Shown: positions 39,295 to 46,422, counted from the first letter of the stretch. The stretch: DNA of 64,000 nucleotides from Maribellus sp. CM-23 (GCF_021354595.1 NZ_JADWYJ010000002.1:620001-684000); one strand, 5' to 3'. Made by a program: numbers and translations. The notes: generated by a model not told the origin, from the sequence alone.

Positions 39295-39479
39295 TTTTTA
39301 CGGCAAGTTTTATGACGAATATGTTGTAAAACACGCCACAAAGATAAAAAATAAAAATGGGTGAAAATGATAAGTTCTCATCATTACATCGGAGTTTTCA
39401 ACAAGGCTTAAAGTTAAAATGATTTAAATTATCAGGGATTTCAAATATTCTGATTTTCTTTATCAAAAATTGACAATCA

Positions 39480-39806
39480 ATGCATCGTTTTTTAATCCTG
39501 TTGTTTTTGATCGTAACCATGGCCTGCAGCCAGCAAAAACAACTTCAGCGTTCGTACATCGGAAAGTCCATTGCCGCTTTGACGGAAGAGTTGGGCAAAC
39601 CACAGCAAATATTTGACAATGAATCGGGGAAAGTGTACATTTTCGAGAAACAAGAAGATTTAAAAGGCACCGAGATCAACCAGGGGAAACTCACTCTCGA
39701 CCCGATTGTGACCCCGAAAGTACAAAAAACGGAACGGCTTTATGTAACAGTAAAAGACGGCGTAATCGTAAATATCAAACAAGAAAATGAATACGAACGT
39801 CAATGA
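39480..39806 (+). CDS. Small lipoprotein, BamE/OmlA-like pattern
   Basis: A 108-residue protein with signal LILLFLIVTMAC (lipobox) followed by SQQKQ. The mature part SYIGKSIAALTEELGKPQQIFDNESGKVYIFEKQ resembles the small alpha/beta fold of SmpA/OmlA (BamE) proteins, and LYVTVKDGVIVNIKQE fits its last strands. The similarity is weak and by eye. It lies just upstream of tRNA-Leu, at the edge of the accessory island. Confidence 0.65.
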   Translation: MHRFLILLFLIVTMACSQQKQLQRSYIGKSIAALTEELGKPQQIFDNESGKVYIFEKQEDLKGTEINQGKLTLDPIVTPKVQKTERLYVTVKDGVIVNIKQENEYERQ

Positions 39807-39894
39807 TTTTTTTTGAAACGTATGCAGGTTAAAAAATTTTTATAGTTTTGCACACACAATTTTCGGTAAATCCGAAAAACGTTCTAAAAGTATT

Positions 39895-39980
39895 GCCCAG
39901 GTGATGAAATTGGTAGACATGCAAGGTTGAGGGCCTTGTGGGAGTATAATCCCGTGCAGGTTCGAGTCCCGTCCTGGGCA
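39895..39980 (+). tRNA. tRNA-Leu (anticodon GAG)
   Basis: An 86-nt class II tRNA. Acceptor GCCCAGG (39895-39901) pairs with CCTGGGC (39973-39979), discriminator A. The anticodon stem CAAGG/CCTTG encloses the loop TTGAGGG with anticodon GAG. The long variable arm is GGGAGTATAATCCC, and the T arm contains GTTCGAGTC. CCA is not encoded. A recombinase gene follows, so it is a likely integration target. A TAGTTTTG -7-type box lies at 39843-39850. Confidence 0.95.
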
Positions 39981-40004
39981 CTTTGGAGAAATCCAGAAGA
40001 CAAC

Positions 40005-40038
40005 AAAAGCGCTTAAATCATTGATTTTAAGCGCTTTT
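40005..40038 (+). terminator. Terminator after tRNA-Leu
   Basis: AAAAGCGCTTAAA (40005-40017) pairs perfectly with TTTAAGCGCTTTT (40026-40038), followed by TTATTTTT. Confidence 0.88.
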
Positions 40039-40269
40039 TTATTTTTCAGGAAATCAAAAATGCACAAAAAAAGTCAATATTACCGAGACTTTACCGAGAA
40101 CAAGACTTTTTTCTGAAAACTGTTCTCGGCAAATCGCATAACTCTCTCTATTTCAACATTTAAATTAACCCGAATTGACTCGATTTGGTGTTGAAAATCA
40201 CCCTCAAAATGGGTACTTTTAAGCATTAATCGAGAACAATTTTTCTTTAAAAATTTAAAATTGAGAAAA

Positions 40270-41493
40270 ATGAGAATGACGATTAACTTTTTAATGAAGA
40301 AGGCCAGACAGAAAACCAATGGGGAGATACCTGTCTATGTGAGATTTACGCTAAAATCAAAACGAGTAGAGCTTTCTACCGGAATTTATTGTCATCCTGA
40401 TAATTGGGATGAAGTTGGACAACAAATAAAAGGCAGAAATGAGACAGCAAAGATTTTAAATAACAGGTTGAGTAATATCCAGAACGAAATTCAGGACTAT
40501 TACAATCAGTTAAAATCCAACAACGAAGAGTTCGATGTTATCTCAATAAAAAACAAACTTTTAAATATTGATGAAAGTAAAGGCATCGTAAATATTTTCG
40601 ATTATTATCTCAATAGTATACTGGAAAAACTGAACAAAGGCTATTCAATGGAGACCTATAAACATTATAAGTCATCCAGAAAACGCCTTGCTGCTTTTAT
40701 TAAATACCACTACAGCAAAAAGGATTATCCAGTTGAATCCATTGACTATAAATTTTTAGATGCCTTTGATGTTTATCTTAAGAAGAGATTTAAGGTTCAC
40801 CAAAATACAGCCTGGAATTATCACAAACACTTACGCCGTGTTCTTAACCTAGCCATTTCAATGGATCACATAAACAAAAATCCATACAATAAATACAAGG
40901 TTAAATTAAAAGAGACTCACAGAGAATTTCTAACAACAGAAGAACTATCCAAACTTGAAGAAAAAGAAATACAAATTGAGAGATTGGCTGTAGTACGGGA
41001 TATTTTTGTTTTTGCATGTTATACGGGGCTATCATTTTCAGACATTTCCAAGCTTAGTATAATGCACCTTCAAAAAGGCATTGACGAGAAAATGTGGATA
41101 ATAATTGACAGATCCAAAACTGGTAATCGATGCCGAATTCCACTTCTTCCCAAAGCCAAAGAAATTCTACACCAATACAGCAATTATCCAAAGAATCAAA
41201 GTAAAGGGTTACTACTGCCAGTACTTACCAACCAAAAAATGAATAGTTATCTTAAAGAACTTGGGGATATTTGTGGAATCAAAAAGGAAGTTACAATGCA
41301 CGTGGCCAGGCATACTTTTGCAACCTCGGTTACTTTAGAGCACGGCGTTCCCATCGAAACTGTTTCCAAAATGCTTGGACACACTTCACTTAAGACCACA
41401 CAGATATATGCGAGGATCGTCGACAAGAAAATTTCTGAAGATATGGAACTGTTACAGACCAAACTCTGTGAGAAGAAGAAGGTTAGAATCTGA
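40270..41493 (+). CDS. Tyrosine recombinase / integrase, Bacteroidetes (IntDOT-like) type
   Basis: A 407-residue protein from ATG 40270. An arm-binding N-terminus (FLMKKARQKTNGEIPVYVRFTLKSKRVELSTGIYCHPDNWD), an SAM-like core-binding domain (~110-200) and a catalytic domain follow. Catalytic residues visible: Lys in DRSKTGNRCRIPLLPKA, HVARHTFAT (His, Arg), LGHTSLKTTQIYARI (His, Tyr). The first catalytic Arg (usually TGLR) is replaced, as CYTGLSFSDISKL. A non-Arg residue here is known from IntDOT. It lies ~290 bp from tRNA-Leu and probably mobilised the island that follows. Confidence 0.92.
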   Translation: MRMTINFLMKKARQKTNGEIPVYVRFTLKSKRVELSTGIYCHPDNWDEVGQQIKGRNETAKILNNRLSNIQNEIQDYYNQLKSNNEEFDVISIKNKLLNIDESKGIVNIFDYYLNSILEKLNKGYSMETYKHYKSSRKRLAAFIKYHYSKKDYPVESIDYKFLDAFDVYLKKRFKVHQNTAWNYHKHLRRVLNLAISMDHINKNPYNKYKVKLKETHREFLTTEELSKLEEKEIQIERLAVVRDIFVFACYTGLSFSDISKLSIMHLQKGIDEKMWIIIDRSKTGNRCRIPLLPKAKEILHQYSNYPKNQSKGLLLPVLTNQKMNSYLKELGDICGIKKEVTMHVARHTFATSVTLEHGVPIETVSKMLGHTSLKTTQIYARIVDKKISEDMELLQTKLCEKKKVRI

Positions 41494-41506
41494 GGATTAA
41501 CATTTC

Positions 41507-41536
41507 AATGTCCATTGCTTTGTAGTAATGGACATT
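41507..41536 (+). terminator. Hairpin after the integrase gene
   Basis: AATGTCCATT (41507-41516) and AATGGACATT (41527-41536) form a perfect 10-bp stem 13 bp past the stop. Only a short T tract (GTTCTTT) follows. Confidence 0.55.
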
Positions 41537-41646
41537 GTTCTTTACGATGTCATTCATCGGGCATGGCACTTTTATTGCGCGCTCCAATGCTGTAATCACT
41601 TGCAAGCAAGGCAAACAAAAGCCCCTTTCCAAAAAGGAGAAAGTCT

Positions 41647-41830
41647 AAATAAAGAAAATTCTTGAAGTTGACTATCCCCGTGGCAGAGCCAAGGAGTATT
41701 ACGCCAACTTCATTTCAGCTAAATCGCTGAAAACCGAATTTTCTTTATTTCACCCCTCTGTCAGCCATAGAGGCTGACATCTCCCCTCAATGAGGGAGAA
41801 AAAGCGGAACCCCATGGCAGAGCCAAGGGG
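41647..41830. repeat. Cluster of REP-like palindromes between the integrase and the toxin array
   Basis: The 413 bp between integrase and barrel gene hold no gene but several palindromes. A perfect 15-bp inverted repeat (41647-41661 / 41736-41750) encloses 74 bp. TCAGCC-ATAGA-GGCTGA lies at 41761-41777 and a CTCCC...GGGAG stem at 41781-41798. A 21-nt palindromic unit of pattern CCCCRTGGCAGAGCCAAGGRG occurs twice, at 41676-41696 and 41810-41830. These look like dispersed palindromic repeats or a small non-autonomous element. Confidence 0.6.
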
Positions 41831-41906
41831 AATTATTAGATTCAATTTCTTAAAATCTACCTACGAAGAGTAATTGTGGAGCTTTCTGATATCAAACCAG
41901 ACAATC

Positions 41907-42611
41907 TTATATCCTAATTTTTATCCCCAAACTCCAGTTTACCGGATTTAAATTGACGTTCCAATCAGAATTACTACTCTCCCAATCGGTGATAGAATAC
42001 TTAATGCCCCCCAATCCTAAACAGGCGCTAAACCTGTCTGTGATAAAATAAGTTAATTCGGGAATGAGTTGCGGGCTAAAATAATCAACCTCTGATTCTC
42101 CAGATAAGCTAGTCATGGAAGGATTTGTTCCTTCTGAAATATCGGAAAGTCCATCAGAAGATAAGTTCTCTCGTTCCATATAAACGGTCTCAAATTCCGT
42201 TTTAAGTTTTCCGTAGCTGACCTTCATTGTCGCAGAAAAATAGAACTTGTTAGTAATTGAGAAATATCTTGCCACGTAAACGTTTGGCAAAAAAGCTTTC
42301 GATTTGATGTCTAAAGATTCAAAATGAACTCGGTCGTTAAAATACAAGCTGTTCTCACGTGTTTCTTTGTTCCGGATGTAATCGAGCCCGATACCTACAA
42401 CAAAATTGTCGGTAAGGAAATACCCGGCTGAAGAACCGATATTTAAATATTTTCCATCCGTTTGGGATAGGTTGGTTATTACTCCGGTTTCTGTGCTTGT
42501 ATTGGTATAATTGCCATTAAACCCGATTATTATGTCTCCTTTGGTTATCTGCCCCATTGCTGTTGAGGCAGAGAGAATAAGGAACAAAAATGGCATTAAA
42601 TTCTTTTTCAT
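41907..42611 (-). CDS. Outer-membrane beta-barrel protein of unknown function
   Basis: A 234-residue protein with a signal peptide ending AMGQ. Alternating strands follow, with glycine-rich turns (DIIIGFNGNYTN, LNIGSSAGYFLTDNFVVGIGLDYIRN, FLPNVYVARYFSITNKFYFSATMKVSYG, ELTYFITDRFSACLGLGGIKYS, WSLGIKIRI). This fits a small 8- to 10-strand barrel. It lies between integrase and toxin array, and nothing ties it to toxin function. Confidence 0.75.
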   Translation of the reverse strand: MKKNLMPFLFLILSASTAMGQITKGDIIIGFNGNYTNTSTETGVITNLSQTDGKYLNIGSSAGYFLTDNFVVGIGLDYIRNKETRENSLYFNDRVHFESLDIKSKAFLPNVYVARYFSITNKFYFSATMKVSYGKLKTEFETVYMERENLSSDGLSDISEGTNPSMTSLSGESEVDYFSPQLIPELTYFITDRFSACLGLGGIKYSITDWESSNSDWNVNLNPVNWSLGIKIRI

Positions 42612-42690
42612 TTAATTTGGTTTATTAATTGTTATTCTTATAACTACAAATATCATCTTCTAAGTTGGTGGAAAACAAAATATATTTAAA

Positions 42691-42710
42691 AGCCCCGGCG
42701 AACCGAGGCT
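42691..42710 (-). terminator. Terminator after the lipoprotein gene
   Basis: AGCCCCGG and CCGAGGCT form an 8-bp stem with one G-U pair and a CGAA loop, 5 bp past the stop. TTTTAAA follows on the minus strand. Confidence 0.7.
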
Positions 42711-42715
42711 TCCAT

Positions 42716-43135
42716 TTATTTGTATTTTTCAATAAATTCCGACAATAGCTTCTTATGGCTATCTTCCTTTAAAACATAATTCTGGTTTGAAACTAAATCT
42801 ATAATTAACTCCGGTGTCGAAATGATAAAATAATGGTCTTTTTTATCAATTTTAACGACTAATGCTAATTCAACATTAATTTTCATCTGAACGTGTTTCT
42901 TCACCTTCGCACTATTAAGCAATGTTTCAAAATTTTTGACGTCTTGTTTCTCTACTGTTATTTTGGCTGTATCGTTATTATGTTTCATAGGATCATTGAA
43001 AACATTGGTTAGTAAGGCTGTTGAACCTGCTTTATAAAACTCCTTAAAAACCAAAATGTCATTAAGATTAACCTGCGATTCTAAAGGTTCTTTCATACAG
43101 CACGATAATAAACAAAATATTAATAAACATTTCAT
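42716..43135 (-). CDS. Small lipoprotein, candidate immunity protein of a lost toxin
   Basis: A 139-residue protein from ATG 43135 (MKCLLIFCLLSCC). The cysteine after CLLS is a lipobox. An in-frame ATG at 43147 would overlap the preceding reading frame. I recognise no family; the mature part is mixed alpha/beta (KVKKHVQMKINVELALVVKIDKKDHYFIISTPELIIDL). The start lies 1 nt after the stop of a truncated toxin-like tail (43137-43277), the spacing of toxin-immunity pairs. If it is an immunity protein, its lipid anchor would protect the periplasm. Confidence 0.6.
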   Translation of the reverse strand: MKCLLIFCLLSCCMKEPLESQVNLNDILVFKEFYKAGSTALLTNVFNDPMKHNNDTAKITVEKQDVKNFETLLNSAKVKKHVQMKINVELALVVKIDKKDHYFIISTPELIIDLVSNQNYVLKEDSHKKLLSEFIEKYK

Positions 43136-43136
43136 T

Positions 43137-43277
43137 TTAAAATCCATTAGTATAAGTATAATTAAACATATAAGGTCTTAATCCATTGGCAATCTGAAAG
43201 CGTAATAAGTATGGATGTAAACCAAATACTGGTACTCCAGATAAAGTAAGACCTCTGGCAGCTTGTGTAGAACAGCC
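43137..43277 (-). pseudogene. Truncated C-terminal tail of a polymorphic toxin, cut at a REPIN
   Basis: The last ~46 codons of a reading frame (ending ...GLHPYLLRFQIANGLRPYMF..NGF, then stop at 43137). It runs straight into a 93-bp REPIN at 43278 with no start codon of its own before the repeat, and a stop interrupts the frame inside the repeat. An intact small gene follows 1 nt after its stop. I read it as the end of a displaced Rhs tip; the toxin family is not recognised. Confidence 0.5.
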
Positions 43278-43370
43278 CCGCTGGCGCAAATTTGCAATTT
43301 GTGCCTTACTCTTTATCAAGATCTTTTACTTTTCCAAAACAAGGCACGGGTCATAGACCCGCGCCAGCGG
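43278..43370. repeat. REPIN copy 1 (two inverted REP hairpins)
   Basis: A 93-bp unit bounded by CCGCTGGCGC and GCGCCAGCGG, perfect 10-bp inverted ends. Each end is itself a hairpin with a 3-nt loop (43283-43305 and 43343-43365). It is 89/93 identical to the copy at 44964-45056 by manual comparison. The two-REP inverted layout is that of REPINs mobilised by RAYT transposases. Confidence 0.8.
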
Positions 43371-43435
43371 GATCATATTTTTACAAACAGGAAACAACTA
43401 TCCCCCTCGTCTTTATATAAAAAGGGAATGGAGGC

Positions 43436-43723
43436 TCAAGAATCTCCATCAATATTGCCATTCGAGTCTGATTGACTGTTTATTTTATCCTGAAGACTTT
43501 TTTCTTTTAACAATTCATCAAGTAAATATTCACAAGCTTCATCTTCATTAGGAAAATGTTTGTTATTGCATCTATTTCCTCTATCGTCAATATAAAAAAC
43601 AGACCATCCATTTGAGAATTTTGAAAGTACGATCCTGTCAGGCAGCTCATATCCATCCAATGAATAATAACCTTTATTTATTCCCAACTTTTTCAGCTGT
43701 TTTTTTAGTTCTCTTTTATTCAT
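43436..43723 (-). CDS. Putative immunity protein of the adjacent TNT-type toxin
   Basis: A 95-residue cytoplasmic protein. N-terminal MNKRELKKQLKKLGINKGYYSLDGYEL, then NGWSVFYIDDRGNRCNNKHFPNEDEACEYLLDELL, a pattern (W-x-V-x-Y...RG...F..E-x-E-A-C-x-x-L) I associate with immunity proteins encoded after TNT toxins. It begins 6 nt after the toxin stop. It should bind and block the NAD glycohydrolase in the producer cell. Confidence 0.72.
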   Translation of the reverse strand: MNKRELKKQLKKLGINKGYYSLDGYELPDRIVLSKFSNGWSVFYIDDRGNRCNNKHFPNEDEACEYLLDELLKEKSLQDKINSQSDSNGNIDGDS

Positions 43724-43729
43724 GGATTG

Positions 43730-44131
43730 TTATTTTATTGGACGAATATAGCCCTTGTTCAATAAAGTCTCAATACTCATTACAGATTTATATTGTATAC
43801 CGAGCCCCGGTTGATTATAAAAAGGAGCAACTACAGATGAACTTACGTCAAATGATTTTACTACCTCAAATGCGTTATAAGTTTCGGTGTTAGAGTATGG
43901 ATGCAAAGACCTCATCTCTAATGGAGTTCCTTCTGGAGAAAAATAGTTACCTTTTAAGATTCCATACCTATCAATTCTTTCTCCTGGATTTAACGTTTTG
44001 GAAGTCCAATTAACAAGAGCTCCATCATTGTTGGGATATATGCGTTTCCCATCCCATGGATCTACATAGTTGGTCTTTGCCGTTTTATATGCACTATACC
44101 CTCCGGCTGCTGTTCCTATAACCAAACCCAT
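43730..44131 (-). CDS. Orphan TNT-type NAD+ glycohydrolase toxin domain
   Basis: 133 codons. DRYGILKGNYFSPEGTPLEMRSLHPYSNTETYNAFEVVKSFDV...FYNQPGLGIQYKSVMSIETLLNKGYIRPI follows the order of the tuberculosis necrotizing toxin fold: the DR.G...G.f.sP.Gtp...Rsl core, and Q-P-G-x-G-x-Q-Y with the catalytic Gln. Such toxins destroy cellular NAD+. The ATG at 44131 follows directly, in the same frame, the stop of the Rhs-type linker (44132-44551), so this is the detached tip of one ancestral protein. It has no signal or Rhs cage of its own; expression is uncertain. Confidence 0.8.
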   Translation of the reverse strand: MGLVIGTAAGGYSAYKTAKTNYVDPWDGKRIYPNNDGALVNWTSKTLNPGERIDRYGILKGNYFSPEGTPLEMRSLHPYSNTETYNAFEVVKSFDVSSSVVAPFYNQPGLGIQYKSVMSIETLLNKGYIRPIK

Positions 44132-44551
44132 TTAAAATCCATCAAAACCTGCATCAATACTTGATTCTAAATCACCTGTCAAGATTAAATTTGATGTAAA
44201 TGCTCCTGCCCCTCCAGATAGAGAGCTTGATCCTGCACCAACAATTGCGCCTTTTAATACGGGACTATTTAGTCCATTGATTCCCCAGTTTTGCAGACCT
44301 TTTACAGCCCACTTTCCAACCGCTCCCCCAACTAGACCGGATATAGCGCCACCTATTGCTCCATTAAACCCAGATCGTAAGAAGTCTCCTGCATTCCCTC
44401 CCGCGAATGCAGTATTTAACAGGTTACCTGCCATTCCTCCCGCAGCACCGGCAATAACAGCCACCGCCAAAGGAGCTAATGTTCCGCAAGAAGCAACAAC
44501 AACAAATTTAAACCTTAGTAAAGAATGTGAACAGTTTGCGCCTGTCCACAT
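44132..44551 (-). pseudogene. Orphan Rhs glycine-rich linker, cut from its toxin by an in-frame stop
   Basis: A 139-codon frame rich in Gly and Ala (AVIAGAAGGMAGNLLNTAFAGGNAGDFLRSGFNGAIGGAISGLVGGAVGKWA...NLILTGDLESSIDAGFDGF). It matches the linker between Rhs core and toxin of the intact protein at 46888-52932, including LTGDLE. TAA at 44132-44134 is followed in frame by ATG and the TNT domain. The Rhs core upstream of the linker is gone, and the start at 44551 is arbitrary. Confidence 0.75.
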
Positions 44552-44559
44552 TCTTTTTA

Positions 44560-44856
44560 TTATGAGGAGAAAGTAAGCCCCTCTGTTTCATTAAAATATT
44601 CATCTTTGGCGTAGAATTTATGAAGATTCTTTCCACAGAACGGACAAAAATTTATATTCATTAAAGGTGCCAGTAATTGAAACTTATTATAACCTAGCGT
44701 TATAAAAAATTTCACATCATTTCTTTTAAGATTGAATCTCATAGCAGATTTCTCGGAAATCAAATATTCTGAATTAAATTTAACAATTCGAATATTAGGC
44801 GCAAGTTCATTTTTAGCAGAGTAAAATCCTTCAAAATCGGAGCAACAAAACATCAT
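44560..44856 (-). CDS. Small CPFCG-motif protein, candidate immunity protein
   Basis: A 98-residue protein, MMFCCSDFEGFYSAKNELAPNIRIVKF...MRFNLKRNDVKFFITLGYNKFQLLAPLMNINFCPFCGKNLHKFY. The FCPFCG knuckle is a half zinc-ribbon. No named family is recognised. Its start lies 1 nt after the stop of a truncated toxin-like tail (44858-44961), which suggests it is the surviving immunity partner. Confidence 0.6.
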   Translation of the reverse strand: MMFCCSDFEGFYSAKNELAPNIRIVKFNSEYLISEKSAMRFNLKRNDVKFFITLGYNKFQLLAPLMNINFCPFCGKNLHKFYAKDEYFNETEGLTFSS

Positions 44857-44857
44857 A

Positions 44858-44961
44858 TCAATTATCTTTAAATAGTTTCAAAATGTGAGGAACGACACTT
44901 GGTGTGAATTGATATTCAAGACCAAATGAACTACCATGTATACCCTTAAAGATATTCAAAT
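44858..44961 (-). pseudogene. Truncated C-terminal tail of a polymorphic toxin, cut at a REPIN
   Basis: 34 codons plus TGA: DLNIFKGIHGSSFGLEYQ through FTPSVVPHILKLFKDN. The frame abuts REPIN copy 2. TGA is followed by T and the ATG of the next gene, the tight spacing of toxin-immunity pairs. The toxin family is not recognised from so short a piece. Confidence 0.5.
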
Positions 44962-44963
44962 CC

Positions 44964-45056
44964 CCGCTGGCGCAAATTTGTAATTTGTGCCTAGCTCTTT
45001 ATCAAAATCTTTTACTTTTCCAAAACAAGGCACGGGTCATAGACCCGCGCCAGCGG
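44964..45056. repeat. REPIN copy 2
   Basis: A 93-bp unit bounded by CCGCTGGCGC and GCGCCAGCGG, with internal hairpins at 44969-44991 and 45029-45051. It differs from copy 1 at four positions by manual comparison and has the same orientation relative to the array. An extra AGCGGGG (45059-45065) mirrors CCCCGCT at the other end. Confidence 0.8.
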
Positions 45057-45062
45057 ACAGCG

Positions 45063-45134
45063 GGGTTCATCTGGGTAGGCACATAACAACATAGATGTTG
45101 CAATCAATAGTACTGTCATTCTAAATTGTTCCAT
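45063..45134 (-). pseudogene. Truncated lipoprotein gene start running into REPIN copy 2
   Basis: From ATG 45134 the frame reads MEQFRMTVLLIATSMLLC then AYPDEP, a good lipoprotein signal. It enters the REPIN, where it ends at a stop. The rest of the gene is absent, so the REPIN marks a junction on this side too. The 147 bp between it and the HEAT gene show no gene. Confidence 0.5.
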
Positions 45135-45280
45135 AATTTATAGCGGAGTTACAGTTATTACATCTCCTAATTTATAAACAATTATTTCTAAATATACCCA
45201 CCCCAAACAATTACACTCAAGATAAATAATTACTGATTTTAAGTATAATTGCTGGAGTGGGAAAAAATGTAAAAATACAT

Positions 45281-45955
45281 TCAGACTTTTTTTAGATATC
45301 TATTTACCTCCTTTCTGACCATTTCATTTGAATGATTTTTAAAGGATTTAATTTTATCTTTAGCTTTAATCGATTTCATTTTGTTTAAACCGAGAATAGC
45401 CTCAACCAAAACTTCATTGTCATCAAGCAAGGAAAGTAAGATATTTTCAGACTTTTCAGTTTTAATGGTTCCCAGAGCCCTAACCAATTCAGCTCTTGAT
45501 CTTCCATTATTTAAGTTTGAAACAATCTCAAATATTTCATTCACGTCTTCCATTGTCATAACAATTGCGATGGAATAACCTAAGGCCCACCTAAGACTAG
45601 CAAACTCTTTTGGTGTTTTATTGTATTCTTCAATTAACATCTTTGCCGCTTTTCCTTTTGCTTCTTTTACTGCTAATGCTCTTACAATTCCTTCCTTATT
45701 ACGTGGATGAAATTGCTTTGGTAAATAACTTAACAAGATATCAATTGCAGCTGGATACGACTCTTTTGAATTTACCAAGTCCCACACCGAGGAAATGTCA
45801 ATGTCAACCTTTTTTAAATCATTCAATAAATCGATTGTTTCACGGTTTAATTCAGCTGTAAACTGTTTACGGATGATTTCCATTTCTTCGATTTCTTCTT
45901 TTGTTTTAGGTTTTCGAAGTAATTCTTTAAATCTTTTTTCGATTTCTTCTATCAT
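45281..45955 (-). CDS. HEAT-repeat protein, candidate immunity protein
   Basis: A 224-residue alpha-helical protein with HEAT-type repeats toward the C-terminus (NGRSRAELVRALGTIKTEKSENILLSLLDDNEVLVEAILGLNKMKSIKAKDKIKSFKNHSNEMVRKEVNRYL). No signal peptide. It starts 10 nt after the stop of a truncated TNT-like tail (45966-46033). HEAT proteins occur as immunity proteins in polymorphic toxin loci, so a protective role against that toxin is likely, though other binding roles are possible. Confidence 0.7.
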   Translation of the reverse strand: MIEEIEKRFKELLRKPKTKEEIEEMEIIRKQFTAELNRETIDLLNDLKKVDIDISSVWDLVNSKESYPAAIDILLSYLPKQFHPRNKEGIVRALAVKEAKGKAAKMLIEEYNKTPKEFASLRWALGYSIAIVMTMEDVNEIFEIVSNLNNGRSRAELVRALGTIKTEKSENILLSLLDDNEVLVEAILGLNKMKSIKAKDKIKSFKNHSNEMVRKEVNRYLKKV

Positions 45956-45965
45956 TTTAACATGT

Positions 45966-46033
45966 TTAAAATCCTGGAATTATTTCATGCCTAATATAGC
46001 CGTTATCGATTAAATCCTGCAAAGGCCCAGCTG
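45966..46033 (-). pseudogene. Truncated tail of a second TNT-like toxin, cut at a RAYT/REP relic
   Basis: The last ~21 codons read GPLQDLIDNGYIRHEIIPGF and stop. DLIDNGYIR is close to TLLNKGYIR at the end of the TNT domain of 43730-44131, so I infer the same toxin class. Upstream the frame meets the REP hairpin at 46034. A HEAT-repeat gene follows 10 nt later. Confidence 0.5.
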
Positions 46034-46389
46034 CCGCGCGATTTGCATCGCGTGGTTCTATTCAACAACAATAACTCCATCTAATAAACCTTTTTCACCT
46101 GCATAATCAGCAGTACTACTGTATAAATAATCTTCAGCACGAAAAGCCAGTCCTTCTTTCACCGGGTTTTGATGGACATAATTAATTCTCTCATCAATTA
46201 CTTTATTGCTCCATAGCTCAATGGGCTTGTTATTATGCCTCCAAAACTGGTATTTATTTACATTTAAAATAGACGCCTTCGGAATTATGAAATTTATAAT
46301 TGCGGCTCATGGTTTAAATAGTACAAAAGCTGCTATTGCATACATGCAGCTTTTGCTTGTTTATTCACCACGCGATGCAAATCGCGCGG
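46034..46389. mobile_element. Decayed RAYT/REP element bounded by a perfect 22-bp inverted repeat
   Basis: The 22-mers at 46034-46055 and 46368-46389 are exact reverse complements. Each is an imperfect hairpin (CCGCGCGAT / ATCGCGTGG around a short loop). Between them lie the C-terminal codons of a Y1-type transposase (46058-46275) and a third hairpin (AAAAGCTGC...GCAGCTTTT, 46325-46354). The layout is that of a REP-associated tyrosine transposase gene flanked by its REP sequences, now mostly deleted. Confidence 0.7.
46058..46275 (-). pseudogene. C-terminal remnant of a REP-associated tyrosine transposase (RAYT, Y1_Tnp family)
   Basis: On the minus strand the frame reads VNKYQFWRHNNKPIELWS, then NKVIDERINYVHQNPVKEG and AEDYLYSSTADYAGEKG, ending ...DGVIVVE and stop at 46058. 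The string (YQFW..N.PIEL......D...Y.H.NPV..G....EDY.YSS...Y) is the signature C-terminus of Bacteroidota Y1 transposases. The catalytic HUH and Tyr part is missing, so it cannot be active. Confidence 0.75.
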
Positions 46390-46422
46390 GAGCGGGGGAA
46401 AGGTTGTTAAGAATTGACTAAA

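Noticed and set aside
46206..46421. Plus-strand 71-codon frame
   Set aside because: It overlaps the transposase relic and two hairpins on the other strand and has no family features.
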